Positions 1 to 11,725 of a stretch of 64,000 bases of DNA are shown piece by piece; the stretch's first letter is position 1; the number at the start of each line of letters is the position of its first letter. The position numbers and the translations under genes are program-made. The DNA comes from Spizellomyces sp. 'palustris' (lineage: Eukaryota > Chytridiomycota > Chytridiomycetes > Spizellomycetales > Spizellomycetaceae): contig QEAR01000091.1 of the NCBI GenBank assembly GCA_006535965.1, positions 1 through 64,000 of the forward strand. Direction: 5' to 3'. The notes beneath the pieces were generated by a model. The model was not told where the DNA came from. It saw only the letters and a program-made list of their open reading frames with translations, and ran no database searches.

Positions 1-106
1 CACACAGCGAGGGTGCGATGGCAGTGAGGCCACCCATGAATATTCGATACGCAGAACGGCCAAAGGCCGCCGTGGAAATCTGCTTGAGCGCCAGGTTGGC
101 TTTGAT
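1..106 (-). CDS. Possible exon of a gene running off the left edge
   Basis: On the minus strand, a pyrimidine-rich stretch ending in a TTCTTCAG acceptor at about 107-114 is followed by an open frame to the window edge. It reads as a basic and hydrophobic peptide (begins IKANLALKQISTAAFGRSAY). All three minus frames are open here, so the frame choice is weak. I see no domain and no first exon. It could equally be non-coding. Confidence 0.2.
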   Translation of the reverse strand, partial: MKANLALKQISTAAFGRSAYRIFMGGLTAIAPSLC

Positions 107-156
107 CTGAAGAACGAAGCAATACACAACGAAGCATGAGAGAGCAACATATGCAT

Positions 157-591
157 TGCACCATCATCCTGAGGTGAGACAACTGAGGGAGTAACCGAGG
201 GAGACAACACTGGCTACAAAGAACAAGGAAGTTAGCGACTGTCGCTGCGACAAAGATCAATGCCACAGACCTTGACATGGGCTTTCAAAAACGTATAACT
301 TTGTGTTGGGCGGTGAGGAAAAGGTGGGAGTGAAGAGTGCGTGTTGAACCTGGCATTGGTGCGTGGGGGGGGGGAATTGAAAAGGTCGCGTCTTTTTATA
401 TACCACAGCCCAAAGACACACAAATCTCCATTTAATCTTTTTGGGCCATATTATGGTCATGTGACAACCTTCACCATTTCACCATTTCGGGATTAATTGT
501 GATATAATTATTTTGGGATTAATGAAAGTCACATGACATAGGCCCACCATGCAAACTGGCAAGATATTGCTCGTGGCGACCTTCGTCAACG
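157..591. other. Intergenic region upstream of the isomerase gene
   Basis: I see no convincing gene. The stretch holds a run of ten G at 365-374 and an AT-rich part around 485-525. It probably contains the promoter of the plus-strand isomerase gene and possibly that of a minus-strand gene beyond the left edge. Short open frames on the minus strand read through the G run and look non-coding. Confidence 0.4.
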
Positions 592-1532
592 ATGATCCAT
601 CGCGCTAGCCTTCATTTCAGCTATCGGTTTCCCATGGGACGCTCAGCACAGGCGCTGCAGGTCCGTCGGTAAGATTTCCTGCTGCATGTTTGGTTGATAC
701 GTTCAGTCGTTATTTATTTATTCTTAGCTATGCAAAGGCGACTCAGGATCGCTTCGTCAGCGTCGATGTTCGGCCTGGTGGTTATGCCTTGGTTTCAATT
801 CGCCGCGAGCCCGTCAACAGCATGAACTTGACCATGTGGGAGCAACTCCTGGAGACTCTTACGACCCTCGAAAAGGATCAAGTTCGCGGGGTCATTTTCC
901 ATTCTGGTCTCTCTCGGCCGGTCTTTACTGCTGGTAACGATTTAAAAGAGCTCTATGCGCCAGCTTCCAGCCAGGAACGGTATCATAAATTCTGGAGCGT
1001 ATCAAATACGTTTCTTGCGCGTCTTTCAAACTCCCCTTTGGTAACCATCGCCGCTATCAAGGGCGCATGTCCCGCTGGTGGAACGTGTTTATCGATTGCA
1101 TGCGATTACCGCGTTATTACCGCCGACGGCATCATGGGCCTCAATGAAGTTGCCCTTGGGATAGCAGTGCCAGCCAAATGGATGAAGTTAATGGCTAACG
1201 TTATTGGACAGGCTAAAACAGACAAGTTGACTCAATTTGCCAAAATGGTCAAGGCACCTGAAGCATCGACCATTGGCCTTGTTGATGAGGTTGTTCAAGA
1301 TGAAAAGGAACTGTTAATACAGGCTCAAAAGGTCATGGAAAACTTGTTAAAGCTGCCTGATGCGGGGCGGCAGATTACCAAAGAGATTTTGAGAGGACCT
1401 CTCGCTAGAGAATGGGCCGACGAGAAGTGGCTCAAGGATGAGGCTGACACAGCTTGGAAGATGCTCTCACTTCCATCTACAGTGAAGGCCCTGGATGGTG
1501 TCTTTGCAAGGTTGTCCAAGTCGAAAGTGTAG
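592..1532 (+). CDS. ECI1: Mitochondrial enoyl-CoA delta-isomerase (ECI1/DCI type, crotonase fold)
   Basis: Two exons (592-668 and 728-1532, with a 59-nt GT-AG intron) encode 293 residues. The family shifts 3-cis or 3-trans double bonds to 2-trans enoyl-CoA, so unsaturated fatty acids can enter beta-oxidation. The N-terminus from the ATG at 592 is rich in Arg and Ser with no acidic residue, and ends in an RRYAKA stretch typical of a mitochondrial presequence. The crotonase core follows: VFTAGNDLKEL (oxyanion-hole region), IKGACPAGGTCL, and GLNEVALGIAVP, which carries the glutamate expected of the isomerase. The C-terminal part resembles animal ECI1 more than the peroxisomal yeast enzyme, and I see no peroxisomal C-terminal signal. 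A second in-frame ATG lies at 634, but only the upstream start gives a full presequence. The gene converges on MDM12 with 121 nt between stop codons. Confidence 0.88.
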
Positions 1533-1653
1533 ATTAAATTGATATGCACTAGATAGATGAAATGTACAGTGTTCCGATCACGGACATCACGTCCCAGGCT
1601 CGGATCACTGTAATACTGTATTCACATGCTTGAGCCGGATTTGGGCCCCTTTG

Positions 1654-3282
1654 TTATGTTTCATTGTACATGTCCGGGAAGGACGCATCGTCAAATGGTT
1701 CAGAGTCCTCGTAAAGGTCGTCTTCCCCATCGATCAAGGATTCGTGGAGCAACGTCAGAGATTGGTGGTTTGGGAAGACTAGAAAGTCCTAGAAGACAGT
1801 TTCACATTAAAACGCTGTCAAGGTGGAAGACCACAGATCGATAGCATCAAGGGTACCTGAATGACCTTGCGGAGTTGTTCCACAATAAATCGCTCGATCC
1901 GGCCCACATTCTTCAGCACTGGTGGTCATTCAAGTATCTGTAAGCACCCGCCATCACGAGTATTTCCCCAAAAGGCCCACCTTGTTTATGCCGATCACCA
2001 ACCTCCGAGTCTATCGATACATCATGCAGGATGCTAAAAAGAAAGATCAGTGAATCCCGCTTACATGAACGTCTTCAGGACAATATGCATGAAACATACG
2101 CTGAGCCTGTATCGGGTTCCTTGAAGCAAAAATTAACCCGATCTCCAAGATAGGCAATTACTGCCGTTGCTGCCAGATGGTTAGTGTAAACTGCATCTCG
2201 AATCGTCCAAGCACAAACTTACCGGTGAAATGGAATCCAGTTAATGTCAATGTCAAGGGCAGCACCATAAATGCGGGAGTCGGTTGGTTGACAATGAGCT
2301 CGGTCCTGATAGCAAGCCGCATGTTCCCTTTATAAACCACTTCGACGTCAACCTGCGCATCCGATTCCCGTCGCATGCTCTCTGCATATTGTAATGCAAT
2401 CTCATGGTCGGTCAACGGAGGCGGTCGTGGTGGTTCGTTTGGCGGTGTAAACTCTGATAGGGGCGAATAGTCGGAGCGGCTGACCGAGGAGGACAGCGGG
2501 GAAGCAGAGACAAAAGACGAGAGATTGGAAGGATAGCTGGGACGATTGGTTTGTACAGTCTGTTGATTGTGTGGAGAGCCATGTCGGACCTGGTGATACC
2601 CAGAGCCAGTCCCACTTCCAAGACCAAGTCCCAGTCCGAGTCCCACGCTACCGCTCCATCCGCTACCATAAGCAAACGCAGGGCCGTGGGCAGTCCCAAA
2701 CACACGAGTGTGTGATGGAACGGAAGGGACAGATGCTTGGCTACTCATTCTATCTGGCGGTAAATATCGTTCTTGACCGCCAGCATTCAATCCGTTTGCA
2801 GATGAATATGCTTGATCGGAGGATACAAAAACACCTTCTTCATATGCTAGTCCCGATGGCTGATTTCTTTTTCTAAGTTCCAGGTCCCTCCTCTCTCGTA
2901 AAGCATAAGAGTATTGGGTGTGATATGCATCCGACATACTAGTAGCACTGGCCTCCTGCTCGGCCGCGTAATCATAGCCGCCTCCATGAATCCCAGGTCC
3001 TGTTCCCCTCAATAGAGCCACCCCAATTTCCTCCTCACCAAGTGGCGGTGTTAACGGCCTCCAAAGCTCTGGATTGTCGGGTAGGTAGAACTCGGGGGAG
3101 GGATCACTAATGTCTTTGATGGCAATATCTGGAGGCACATCACCAAAGTCTAGTTCTGTCACTTGAAGCGGCCCAAGGAAAGGTGGACGTTCTATTTCAC
3201 GAAAGCGTGCGTTGAGAAACTCTCGAAGACCATCCGCTTCAGCGCCGTCGCTGAGGAGATCCCAGTTAATGAGGAACGACAT
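1654..3282 (-). CDS. MDM12: Mitochondrial distribution and morphology protein 12 (ERMES subunit, SMP domain)
   Basis: Five exons (3282-2223, 2160-2100, 2033-1981, 1918-1857, 1788-1654) join in phase to 456 residues. Mdm12 is a lipid-transfer subunit of the ER-mitochondria encounter structure and acts with Mmm1, Mdm10 and Mdm34. The N-terminus MSFLINWDLL and the following FGDVPPDIAIKDISDP stretch are characteristic of the family. A low-complexity Ser/Gly/Tyr-rich insert splits the SMP domain at about residues 95-290, as is common in filamentous fungi. The domain resumes with MRLAIRTELIVNQPTPAFM and ends in the conserved DRHKQVLKNVGRIERFIVEQ region. The start is the ATG at 3282; an upstream GTG in frame is not needed. 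Introns are 62-68 nt, and the C-terminal tail is acidic. Confidence 0.93.
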
Positions 3283-3451
3283 TCCACACACCCAGTGAGT
3301 TCCGTGCTATCGACCGGATCCGTACGAAACGCAACACATCAGTCGGCCCCTTGCGTTACAACTTGACAAGTCTGATCCCCCCCATAGAAAGTCACAACGT
3401 AAATCGTCGTCGTCGCCCAGGACACTTTAATGATTGACTCATCGATCACGC

Positions 3452-3789
3452 TTAGTCAGAAATCTCATAAGCCCTGTTCCGAAGGCTACTTTCATGCATC
3501 CAATGGGTTTTGGGTTTGCCACGATCGGAGTTACTGCAGATGATAAGTGTAAGTTGCGGAGAAGGAGATACTGATTGCTTTAGGTAGATTTGAGAGTGCA
3601 TGCATATTAACTTGGGAATTTCTTTGAAGGTGGAGTTTGATCTTTTCCCGGTCGGCACGAATTCCCTGAATTAGATTGAAAGAAATAAGAATTGGTTTAA
3701 AGTAAAATATACCTGCAATCTTTTAGTTCATTTCGCTGGAATGGACATTTGAGTGCATTGTATACAAAGGAAAGGTTTGCCTGCTCCTG
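3452..3789 (-). CDS. Small unrecognised gene, 5' end not found
   Basis: An exon at 3789-3713 reads QEQANLSFVYNALKCPFQRN and continues ELKDC. After a clean GT-AG intron (3712-3666), a second exon starts at 3665 in phase with REFVPTGKRSNSTFKEIP and stops at 3452. A further in-frame intron inside the second exon, between the KEIP stretch and NSDRGKPKTHW, is possible. The first exon has a cysteine pair spaced CX9C, but a second pair is not certain, so I do not call it a twin-CX9C mitochondrial protein. No initiation codon could be placed upstream of 3789. Splice phase and composition suggest a real small gene. The family is not recognised. Confidence 0.4.
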
Positions 3790-3983
3790 CTAAAGTGCCT
3801 GTTTCCTTAATTAGCACGCATTAATGTCGCCGACGTTTGCTCAGGACCAAAGGCACATTTATTTTGTCTATCTACGATACTACATCTATTGGACGTTCAT
3901 ACACAAATCAAGTACTGCACCATACTAATTATAAACTATTTACGTAAAGAAAGCTTTCTAATAGTTCGAATCTCTAGGGATTT

Positions 3984-6900
3984 TCAGTCGCACGTTCCCA
4001 ATCTGGGGCCAAATTTCAAGCCTATCGGTACGCCAACCTCGCCACAAGGCGCGTCGGTTCTTCGACAAGCAGGCAAGTTTACAAAATCATCACCCTCGCA
4101 TCGCGGAGATCCCGCAAATGTATCTATACGAATCTGATCGCGAGGTATTTGGATGCTATTATCATCATCAGCTTTGAACAGTACCAGGAAGTCCGAAATA
4201 GTGCCATCGGACTTTGTCCAGTAGGGCCAGAGGCGCTTACTGGTTTGGTCTGAACAAGAATAACAATAAGTGACACGTCCCATGATCAGCGCATCCTACC
4301 ACTTACCGTTTGAGCTTCTCCACCATTTCAGTACACTTCCCAGTCGAGTGCCGCTTTGCTGTTGAACAAATAGTTCTTGTGGTGTTGCCATAACACGTTC
4401 CGGAGGAAGAAGTATTTCTATTCCTTCGAAAGTGGTGTTGACAGGATGGAGTCTCTGCGCTCTACAATTAAAAGCATTACGGCCCAATGTCTTTGGTCAA
4501 TTACAAGTCATGGACGCGGATGACTCACATTGACATTTCGATTTTCTTCAAAGCAGCTTGGAAGTCTTCCCAATTCATGTTTAAGTGTAACTCATCCAAA
4601 TCCCACGAGCCCGCAAGAAATGCAGGTATGGGTTTGGTCGTACAGTCAATATCGGGGTCGTCAAGGGGAGTCTGTAGGCTAGCATAATGCAAGCACAGCT
4701 TCCCATACAGCTTTTTGAAAAGGTCGACTGACGACAGAGGGAAAAGTCCATCCTTTTCCCTACTGAAAGCGCGACCGTTAACGGTTGCCGCAATGAAGGA
4801 TTTCTTTCCGCAGGAAAAGAGGCACCCGACCATGGCTGACGACCCTGAGTTCCGATCAGTGCCATCAGGTGCTTCGATGCACTTTAGTGCTCGCAGTCCC
4901 TTATCGGTATTGCGCCAATAGATCTGAATGCTATTTCCAAGGAAGCCCGTGTGCGTATAGGTATCAGCACCCGCCACACTAGACTTCCGCAGTACACTCA
5001 GAACTGTGTCAGACTGGCTTGCAAGGCCGTGCAGACCTTGAAGCATGATGATGTCGTATGTTGACAGGGACTCTAGATATGACGAGTCCAGGAATCCATC
5101 TGACCGCCAGTTATCTATAGAATCGACGCTGTATGTGACGAGGCGCAAGGGTTGTTCGCGAGTATCTAAAAAGTAAAAAGGACGGATTCAGCGTGGGCCA
5201 AGTATGGGCCAGCCAATCTACGCTTGTAGTAACAAAATAATACCTGCTTCCACTTCGTATGCAACCGGCACATGCGCTCCAATCGTTCCTGCGCACTTTT
5301 TGTGGCGCGCAGGTAGCCTGTCGTCTGCCAAAGCGTCACCGCTCTCTTTACGGTACCACGTGGCGTAACTCCCAATTTCTGCACACTTAGGGAAATCTGA
5401 CAGGTTTCCTGTCGGTAAAGCTAAGCACATCCTGTCCGGAGTCACCGCCTCGATAAGGGGTTGGTTGAAAAGCAGTGAATCGGGATAAGTGTTGATATCT
5501 GGCAACGATGGGATCCAGAGCATTTGATCTGTGGTAGTCAGTGACGGCGGCGCTGGAAAATAATTCCTTTTATACAGCGAAAAAGTGAAAATTAACTTTT
5601 CGCTACCCGGATACCAAGGCTGTTGCTGTTCCCACCTCCAAAGTCCAGTTTTATGCAAAGCAACGTCGATGTGCCGGTTTCCAATTTGACCACCTAAAAG
5701 GCCAGAGACAATGATGGGAAATCCGTAGGTCATACGGAAATATTCCATGAGGTACAGGAGGTGGGTAGCGTCGTCCTCGTTCATCTTTGGGACATGAACA
5801 TTGCAGACAAAGAACTAGCAGCACGTTGTCAGTTTGCCTCTCTACAAGCGTTGAATACAGCAGGAGATCAGCACTTGTTAGCTTACTTTTCGTTGGCTCT
5901 CGTTCACGGTAACAAGTGCTACATTGGGTAGACGCCATCCGTTAATGACGGCTTCTTTCGCCCACTTTAGGTGTAGCAGCTCATTGCCATGGCACGCGCT
6001 AATGTTTACTTTGTCAGTTCGATACAAGAACCTCTGAGCGCTCAGACCTGGTTCGTTGTCACTTGCACAAATAGTGGAGAGAGCAAGATTCTCACGAATT
6101 AGAGCAGGAACATCAGCGACAGTTAAATTCAGGTTCTGTGCAGATTGCAAGGACACCACAATAGAGGTGGACGCGAGATACAATAGGGAATCAAGATGGT
6201 AAGGCGCAGTAATAGGACGGGAAGCCAGATCGTACGACAATACTAGCAATGGAGCAAAAAACTTTAGCAAATGATCATTACGACGCAACAGGTGAGAAAA
6301 TCAATACCATGATATCGGATTGGAACATTCATTTTCGGTAGAGTGAAGCTATTAAGGCCCTCCAGTGCTCTCCATTGTTCCTGACGGCGAGGATCTGATG
6401 ACAATTTGGAATTTAAGACCAAAGGTGGGTTCGAGCAGATGATTGAGGATTTAAATTGGAACTCTGGATATGGTGGCTCTAGAGGGAACGAGGGAATTAA
6501 AATGCGTTCAGCTCCGAATTTTGTGGAGTAACCTCGTAACCACGACACATACCTCTACCTGGGAAGGTAATATTAAAGTCGTATAGACCGTATAGTTCCC
6601 GATCCGTGATATTCAATTTCACTATGAATCGCTCCCCAGTATTATGTAAAATGGCAGAAGCCGACAAGTCTGTGGGCATCGACCCTGGACTTTGCAAAAG
6701 AGGTGTCGATAATGTGACCTTTGCTTCAAATTCTTCCGACAAATGTGAACGTCTCATTAAGGGGATCTGCGCTGGATCAGCTTCAAGAGTGAATCTTAAA
6801 ACGCTCCCCTGATCGCATTGATCAAAGACCACTGCTCGAGTACTGTCTGCCAATTTGACATTCCGCCCCACACGCAACATGTTCTCGGTTTTATTTGAGC

Positions 6901-8368
6901 TGTGATTGACCTTCTTCTCCAGAAAAGCTCCCAGGCCACCGAGTAACGTATCTTTGCATACAGCCAGCTTCATTTTATCAAACGCTTTGTACAAGCGAGC
7001 ATACGAGACGTCATCAAATGCGGAACACACGTGGCACACGTTCGCCACCCTCTTCAAGAGGTCATCGCTGATATCTGGCAAAGGGTCCGCAGCTGGATTA
7101 ACGCTAGCCAACTTTAGCGCTACGCTCATCAATGAGAAAATGTCTGAGATCGTCGGTCCCTCCGCCGAAAGTGATGGGATGTGTATAGGAGACCGTAGTC
7201 TCTGGACAGACTTCCAGGCGGTACATGGCAAGCCAAGGAACGCGTCGGCAAAATTTTCTATCTGCGACAGCTTAGGAGTTGAAGGCAAATTGACGTTAGC
7301 GGATAGCAGTTCATGGACCGTAGGCCATGTAGCCTCGGTGAGTGAATCAGGCGTCTCGTCTACAATGGTATGTCAGCCGTTAAGAGTAACGTCAGCAAAA
7401 TGCGCACCACTAAACGTACTGGTAAGGAGACTTTTGTACACCAGATTGAAAGAAGATGGGTTCATAGAATCCAGATGTCCTTCGCAATCTAGTCCACCTT
7501 CCACCAAACGCATTTTCAGACGATCCTTAAGCGGTAACCCTGAAAACACCGCATCATCGGAAAAGCAGGTTCTGTGGCCGTCCCCAATCAGTAGAGCCGC
7601 GTGCTTATCATGCCATATATGCCCAGTATCTATCTCGGTAAAATTCGGCGATGGACCAAAGAAGCGGAGAGACATTGCTAATGATACTGCAGTGCATGAG
7701 GTAAGGGGCGTTGGTGAAAAGACTGCTATGCGGGTTGGCTTATCGTCCTTGTTTCACGTCCATCAGAACTTTTAATCATTGATCAACAAACAGACGTCGA
7801 GCGATACCTGTCTTTTGCTTCGCCACGATTCCACCAGTCGTAGCGTACTGCTTTTACAGACACGATCGCAGCATTTCAGGCCTTTCCCTTCTTCGTATAT
7901 GATAAGTCTGCTTAGAGGTCCGTCATTCGACTGATCGGTCGTGCATTCTGCGTCGTCACTCTCGGCGGCCAGAAGCAATTTCCGGCTCGCAGAGGGGGTA
8001 CCCTTGCATTCAGAATACTCAAGTCCAATTGAAACAGCTCCACTCGCCAGCTTGACAAGTTCTGTCGACACGTCTGAGTCGTCTCCTTCAACAGTCTTGG
8101 CTGCTTTCGATATGTCACTTTGAACAGACTGAAATAAGCCATCAGACTCTACAAGTTTGGCACGAAATTCTTGAAGGGTCTGGTTCCAAGACGGGCCCTG
8201 CTGCAACAATTCCGCCCACTTTCGGAACTCGTTCAACGACGTCCATGAGGTTGCAAAATGAGGAATTTCATCGAGATCCACAACCACGACTGACTCAACC
8301 AAAAGTAGCTGTAGCAGACATAATAAACATAGTAGTGCCGCGAGCGCGGGCTGCCGCTGATAGAGCAT
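3984..8368 (-). CDS. Large secretory-pathway protein with two degenerate tandem EEP (DNase I-like) domains
   Basis: Nine exons (8368-7808, 7747-7420, 7359-6553, 6511-6308, 6242-5887, 5814-5244, 5165-4529, 4461-4307, 4249-3984) close in phase to 1294 residues. A signal peptide is clear: a Leu-rich core (AALLCLLCLLQLLLVES) after a basic start. At least eight N-X-S/T sites support passage through the ER. Residues to about 630 match no family I know. From about 633 a domain reads like an EEP fold: VLSYDLAS, SIVVSLQSA where ALQE is expected, FLYRTDKV, NVALVTVNE, FFVCNVHVP, IIVSGLLGG where GDFN is expected, and GAHVPVAYEVE where SDH is expected. From about 943 a second copy follows: LRLVTYSVDS, YDIIMLQGLHG, IQIYWRNTDKG, FLAGSWDLDE, GEVGVPIGLKFG. 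Catalytic Glu, Asp/Asn and Asp-His positions are replaced in both, so it is probably a pseudoenzyme. The function is unknown. Confidence 0.75.
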
Positions 8369-8647
8369 CTGCGACTGTCTTCGAGCACCCCTTAAGCCAT
8401 AAAAGGTCGTTTTGTTGAAGGCAGTGAGATCTGGTGAAAGGCCAAACGAACGATCCAGCATCAGCCAACAACCCCAGCATTCGAACCGCAGTGAGATCAT
8501 ACAACCACAATTGCTGAATGGAATGCAATGGCACAGTCATTCACATCATGGTGTGTTCATGAACTTGTCCCTGGAGATCTGCAGGTGCAAGATTCCTGTC
8601 ATTGCAGCAGCAGCCGACTTGTTTTCCAGAGGAGTAAGTCGCCGAAG
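8369..8647. promoter_or_regulatory. Divergent promoter between the tandem-EEP gene and the histone deacetylase gene
   Basis: The two start codons face away from each other over 279 bp. I see no TATA box or other site I can name. It is inferred to serve both genes. Confidence 0.4.
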
Positions 8648-11492
8648 ATGGACTTTGGTAACAGTCGTCCCACTGTGGAACAGAATGTCAAGGTGTCTTA
8701 TCAGTATCATCGTACGTTACTTGAGCATTCGTTTGTGATTTTCGGCCCTATCTTACAACTCACATTCAACTTATCGGATATTTGCAGCTGACATTGGGCA
8801 CTACCACTATGGAGAAAAGCATTACATGAAGGTGAGCAGCGCATTCGCTACTTGTCTATTTGGACCCCATTAACGCGAATCTAACAACGATCCTCACCTC
8901 TCGTATCGAAAGCCTGCCCGAGTCAAGATGACACACAGCCTGGTCACCGCTTATGGGCTGCAAAAGAAAATGGAGGTTTCGGTACGGTGCTGTGTGGCCT
9001 GGAACTATGTGAGCCGTGATGCTAATATCGCCCACCTAAAGACGCCCACTCCTGCCACTTTCAAGGAGATGAGCAAATTTCACTCTGACGACTATCTAGA
9101 CTTTCTTCGACGAGGTGGGTGCATTTGTTACGACGCCTCGGTACTAAGGCGGCCTTGGACGACAGGCTCCTCCTCAATACTTGCGCAGCCGGTCGGAAGA
9201 GTCTAATGAGTTTTGCGCGGTTGATATCTAGTTACACCCGAGGATACCGACGAGATCATGAAGTATCAGGCACGATTTAATGTGGGCGATTTCTGTCCAG
9301 ATTGTCCAGTCTTTGAAGGCCTTTACGAGTTTTGCTCCCTGTCTGCTGGCGGTTCCATCGGTGAGAAGTGGCGGTTATATGTTCGGACCTGCCGATCAAC
9401 AACACTAACTTTTTTGGAAGCCGGGGCAAAGAAATTGAACAACGGACAAGCAGATATAGCTATTAACTGGGGCGGCGGGTTGCATCACGCAAAACGTGGC
9501 GAGGCCTCTGGCTTTTGTTATGTAAACGACATTGTACTAGCGATTCTCGAACTACTCAAGTATGCATCCGCCTTATTTCTGGAACGATGTGTCTGTGTTA
9601 AATTGCTCATTGTCATCAGGTACCATCAACGGGTCCTCTACATAGATACCGACGTACATCACGGCGACGGTGTGGAGGAGGCTTTCTACACCAACGATCG
9701 CGTGATGACGGTTTCGATCCACAAATTTGGAGAATTCTTCCCTGGTACTGGTGCTTTAAATGTACGTCAAAGATTTGGAGCAGTAGAGTGAGCCTTACCT
9801 TGATTGACCGTCACTTGCAGGATGTCGGCATCGGCAAAGGCAGGAATTATTCTGTCAACGTACCGTTGAATGACGGTAAGTTGAACAAGACCAATTCCTT
9901 TACCTACTGGCGGACTTACAAATGTGTATTTCCAAATCATAGGGATTGATGATCAGTCGTACGAACATCTATTTCGTTCGGTAAGTGGTCTTTTTCGCCG
10001 TGTGGATTGCCCTGTACGCGACTTGACTTGCGCTTCACGTAGGTGATATCACACGTCATGGAATGGTATAGGCCGGGCGCTGTGGTACTGCAGCTTGGCG
10101 CAGATTCGCTAGTAGGTGACCGGTTAGGTGCTTTCAATCTATCGATGCGAGGTAGCGACCCCATTATCTGAAACGAACAAACACAATTATCTGACAAGTT
10201 TTCCTAATAGGTCATGCACAGTCCGTTGAATTCCTAAAGACTTTCAATGTCCCACTTATTTTGGTGGGAGGTGGAGGTTATACGGTTCGAAATGTTGCAC
10301 GCGCATGGTGCTACGAAACCAGTCTAGCGGTCGGCGTGGAGGTACCCGAAGGTACTTGTGGGAATTAAACCGTGCAGTCACGAATGCACGCTGACCACAT
10401 TTTTGCGTTAGATTTACCGTACCACGAATATTACGAGTATTACTGCCCCGAATATCGATTAGACATTCCATCTAGTAACATGGAGAATTTGAACACACGG
10501 GATTATCTCGAAAAGATAAAGTATGTGATACATGCAAGTTGTCAATTTAGAGATGACCTACTTAACCAACTGGGAATTGTCAGGATTGCAACAATTGAAA
10601 ACTTGCGACATGTAGCACATGCTCCGAGCGTGCAAATGCATCGTAAGAAGCCATCATGCGTAGGTTACCAATAAGGTCCGTGCTGATATCTGTTTCCAGA
10701 TGTTCCGTACGATGATTGGTCATCAGACGATGATGAGGAAGAAAATAACAAGGACGAGCGGATAACACGTGAGTGGATTGATGAGTCTGGTCCTCTAAAA
10801 TGGGTGGCAATTTAATTTCGAGTCCCGCAGAGACGATGTCAGAGAAGTATCGAATCCCCGACAACGCCTTGTCCGACTCCGAAGACGAAGGCGTAGGTGG
10901 ACGAAGAGATCGACAGTCGTACCGAAACGCAAAGCATAAAGAGTTGCGCGAACGTATTGGTGCATCGCCGCGTGGCTCGCCCGCCCCTCGACGCACGCTG
11001 CGTGATCGGACGGCGAAAAGGGAATCTGAAGAGATGACTTCGATTATACAGTCCCCGAAGGCCACCGAGATGTCCGCAAACGAACCAAAAGGGACCACGA
11101 TCATGGATATTGTGGCCAAGGAAGAGCTGGAACAAACCCCACAATTGGCGGAGGATGACGATGCTAATATGGCGGATGCGGAGCCAGACGCAGATGAAGA
11201 CGTCATGGATCTTGACGAAGACGCGACCCCACCTGTACGCCGTACATCCCACACCTTGACAGGTGCATCCTTGCACAGCCCAACACCAACTAGTCCAAAC
11301 AAATTGCGTGCCGTTCAAGAACCGGTGACGGAGGTTAGTGAGGAGAAAGGCAGCGACGAAGTGTCACATGTAGCAACAGAAGGGAACGTGAATGGCAATG
11401 CACAGCAAGCGTTCGCCAATGGTGCAAGCAGTACAGGTCCCAGGTTTATGGAAATGAACTCGACCAACAACCGAGAGACAAAAGAAGGGTGA
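8648..11492 (+). CDS. RPD3: Class I histone deacetylase (RPD3/HDAC1 type)
   Basis: This is a zinc-dependent lysine deacetylase, usually the catalytic subunit of Sin3-type corepressor complexes in the nucleus. The chain starts [12 protein letters not shown] and enters the domain with [20 protein letters not shown]. Key stretches are all present: [25 protein letters not shown] (catalytic His pair), [17 protein letters not shown] (zinc ligands), [31 protein letters not shown], and [15 protein letters not shown] with the transition-state tyrosine. At least eight short introns interrupt it. After the domain comes a long acidic tail rich in Ser, Asp and Glu, including [12 protein letters not shown], as in class I enzymes. 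Compared with animal HDAC1 there is a small insertion (FCP) before DCPVFEG. The stop faces Lunapark, 233 nt away. Confidence 0.93.
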
Positions 11493-11725
11493 GGGACACG
11501 TGGTTTTTTTATGTTACGATGGGTGACGAGCTTCGTGTATATACGGGGGGTGATAGTTTTTTGGGGCTTTTAACTTTGGTTGCTGTCCAATCTGCGTAAT
11601 GCTTTTGTATTTTTAAGAATGCTATTAATGTCTCAGTTTTAATTCTTCTGGGGTTGTCGAGCATATGACCTATCAAGAGGCGTAAAGCATCGCCGTGAAG
11701 CATACGAACTGTATCACATGTCACT

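Noticed and set aside
6906-7775. 289-residue plus-strand frame
   Set aside because: Antisense to exons 2 and 3 of the tandem-EEP gene and without domain features.
4809-7775. Possibility that the tandem-EEP region is several separate genes
   Set aside because: All eight introns keep phase, the exon lengths sum to exactly 1295 codons, and no internal start with its own leader is needed.
10580-11302. 240-residue open frame on the minus strand
   Set aside because: Lies antisense to the acidic C-terminal tail of the histone deacetylase. It is Ser-rich from the complement of Asp/Glu codons, with no domain.
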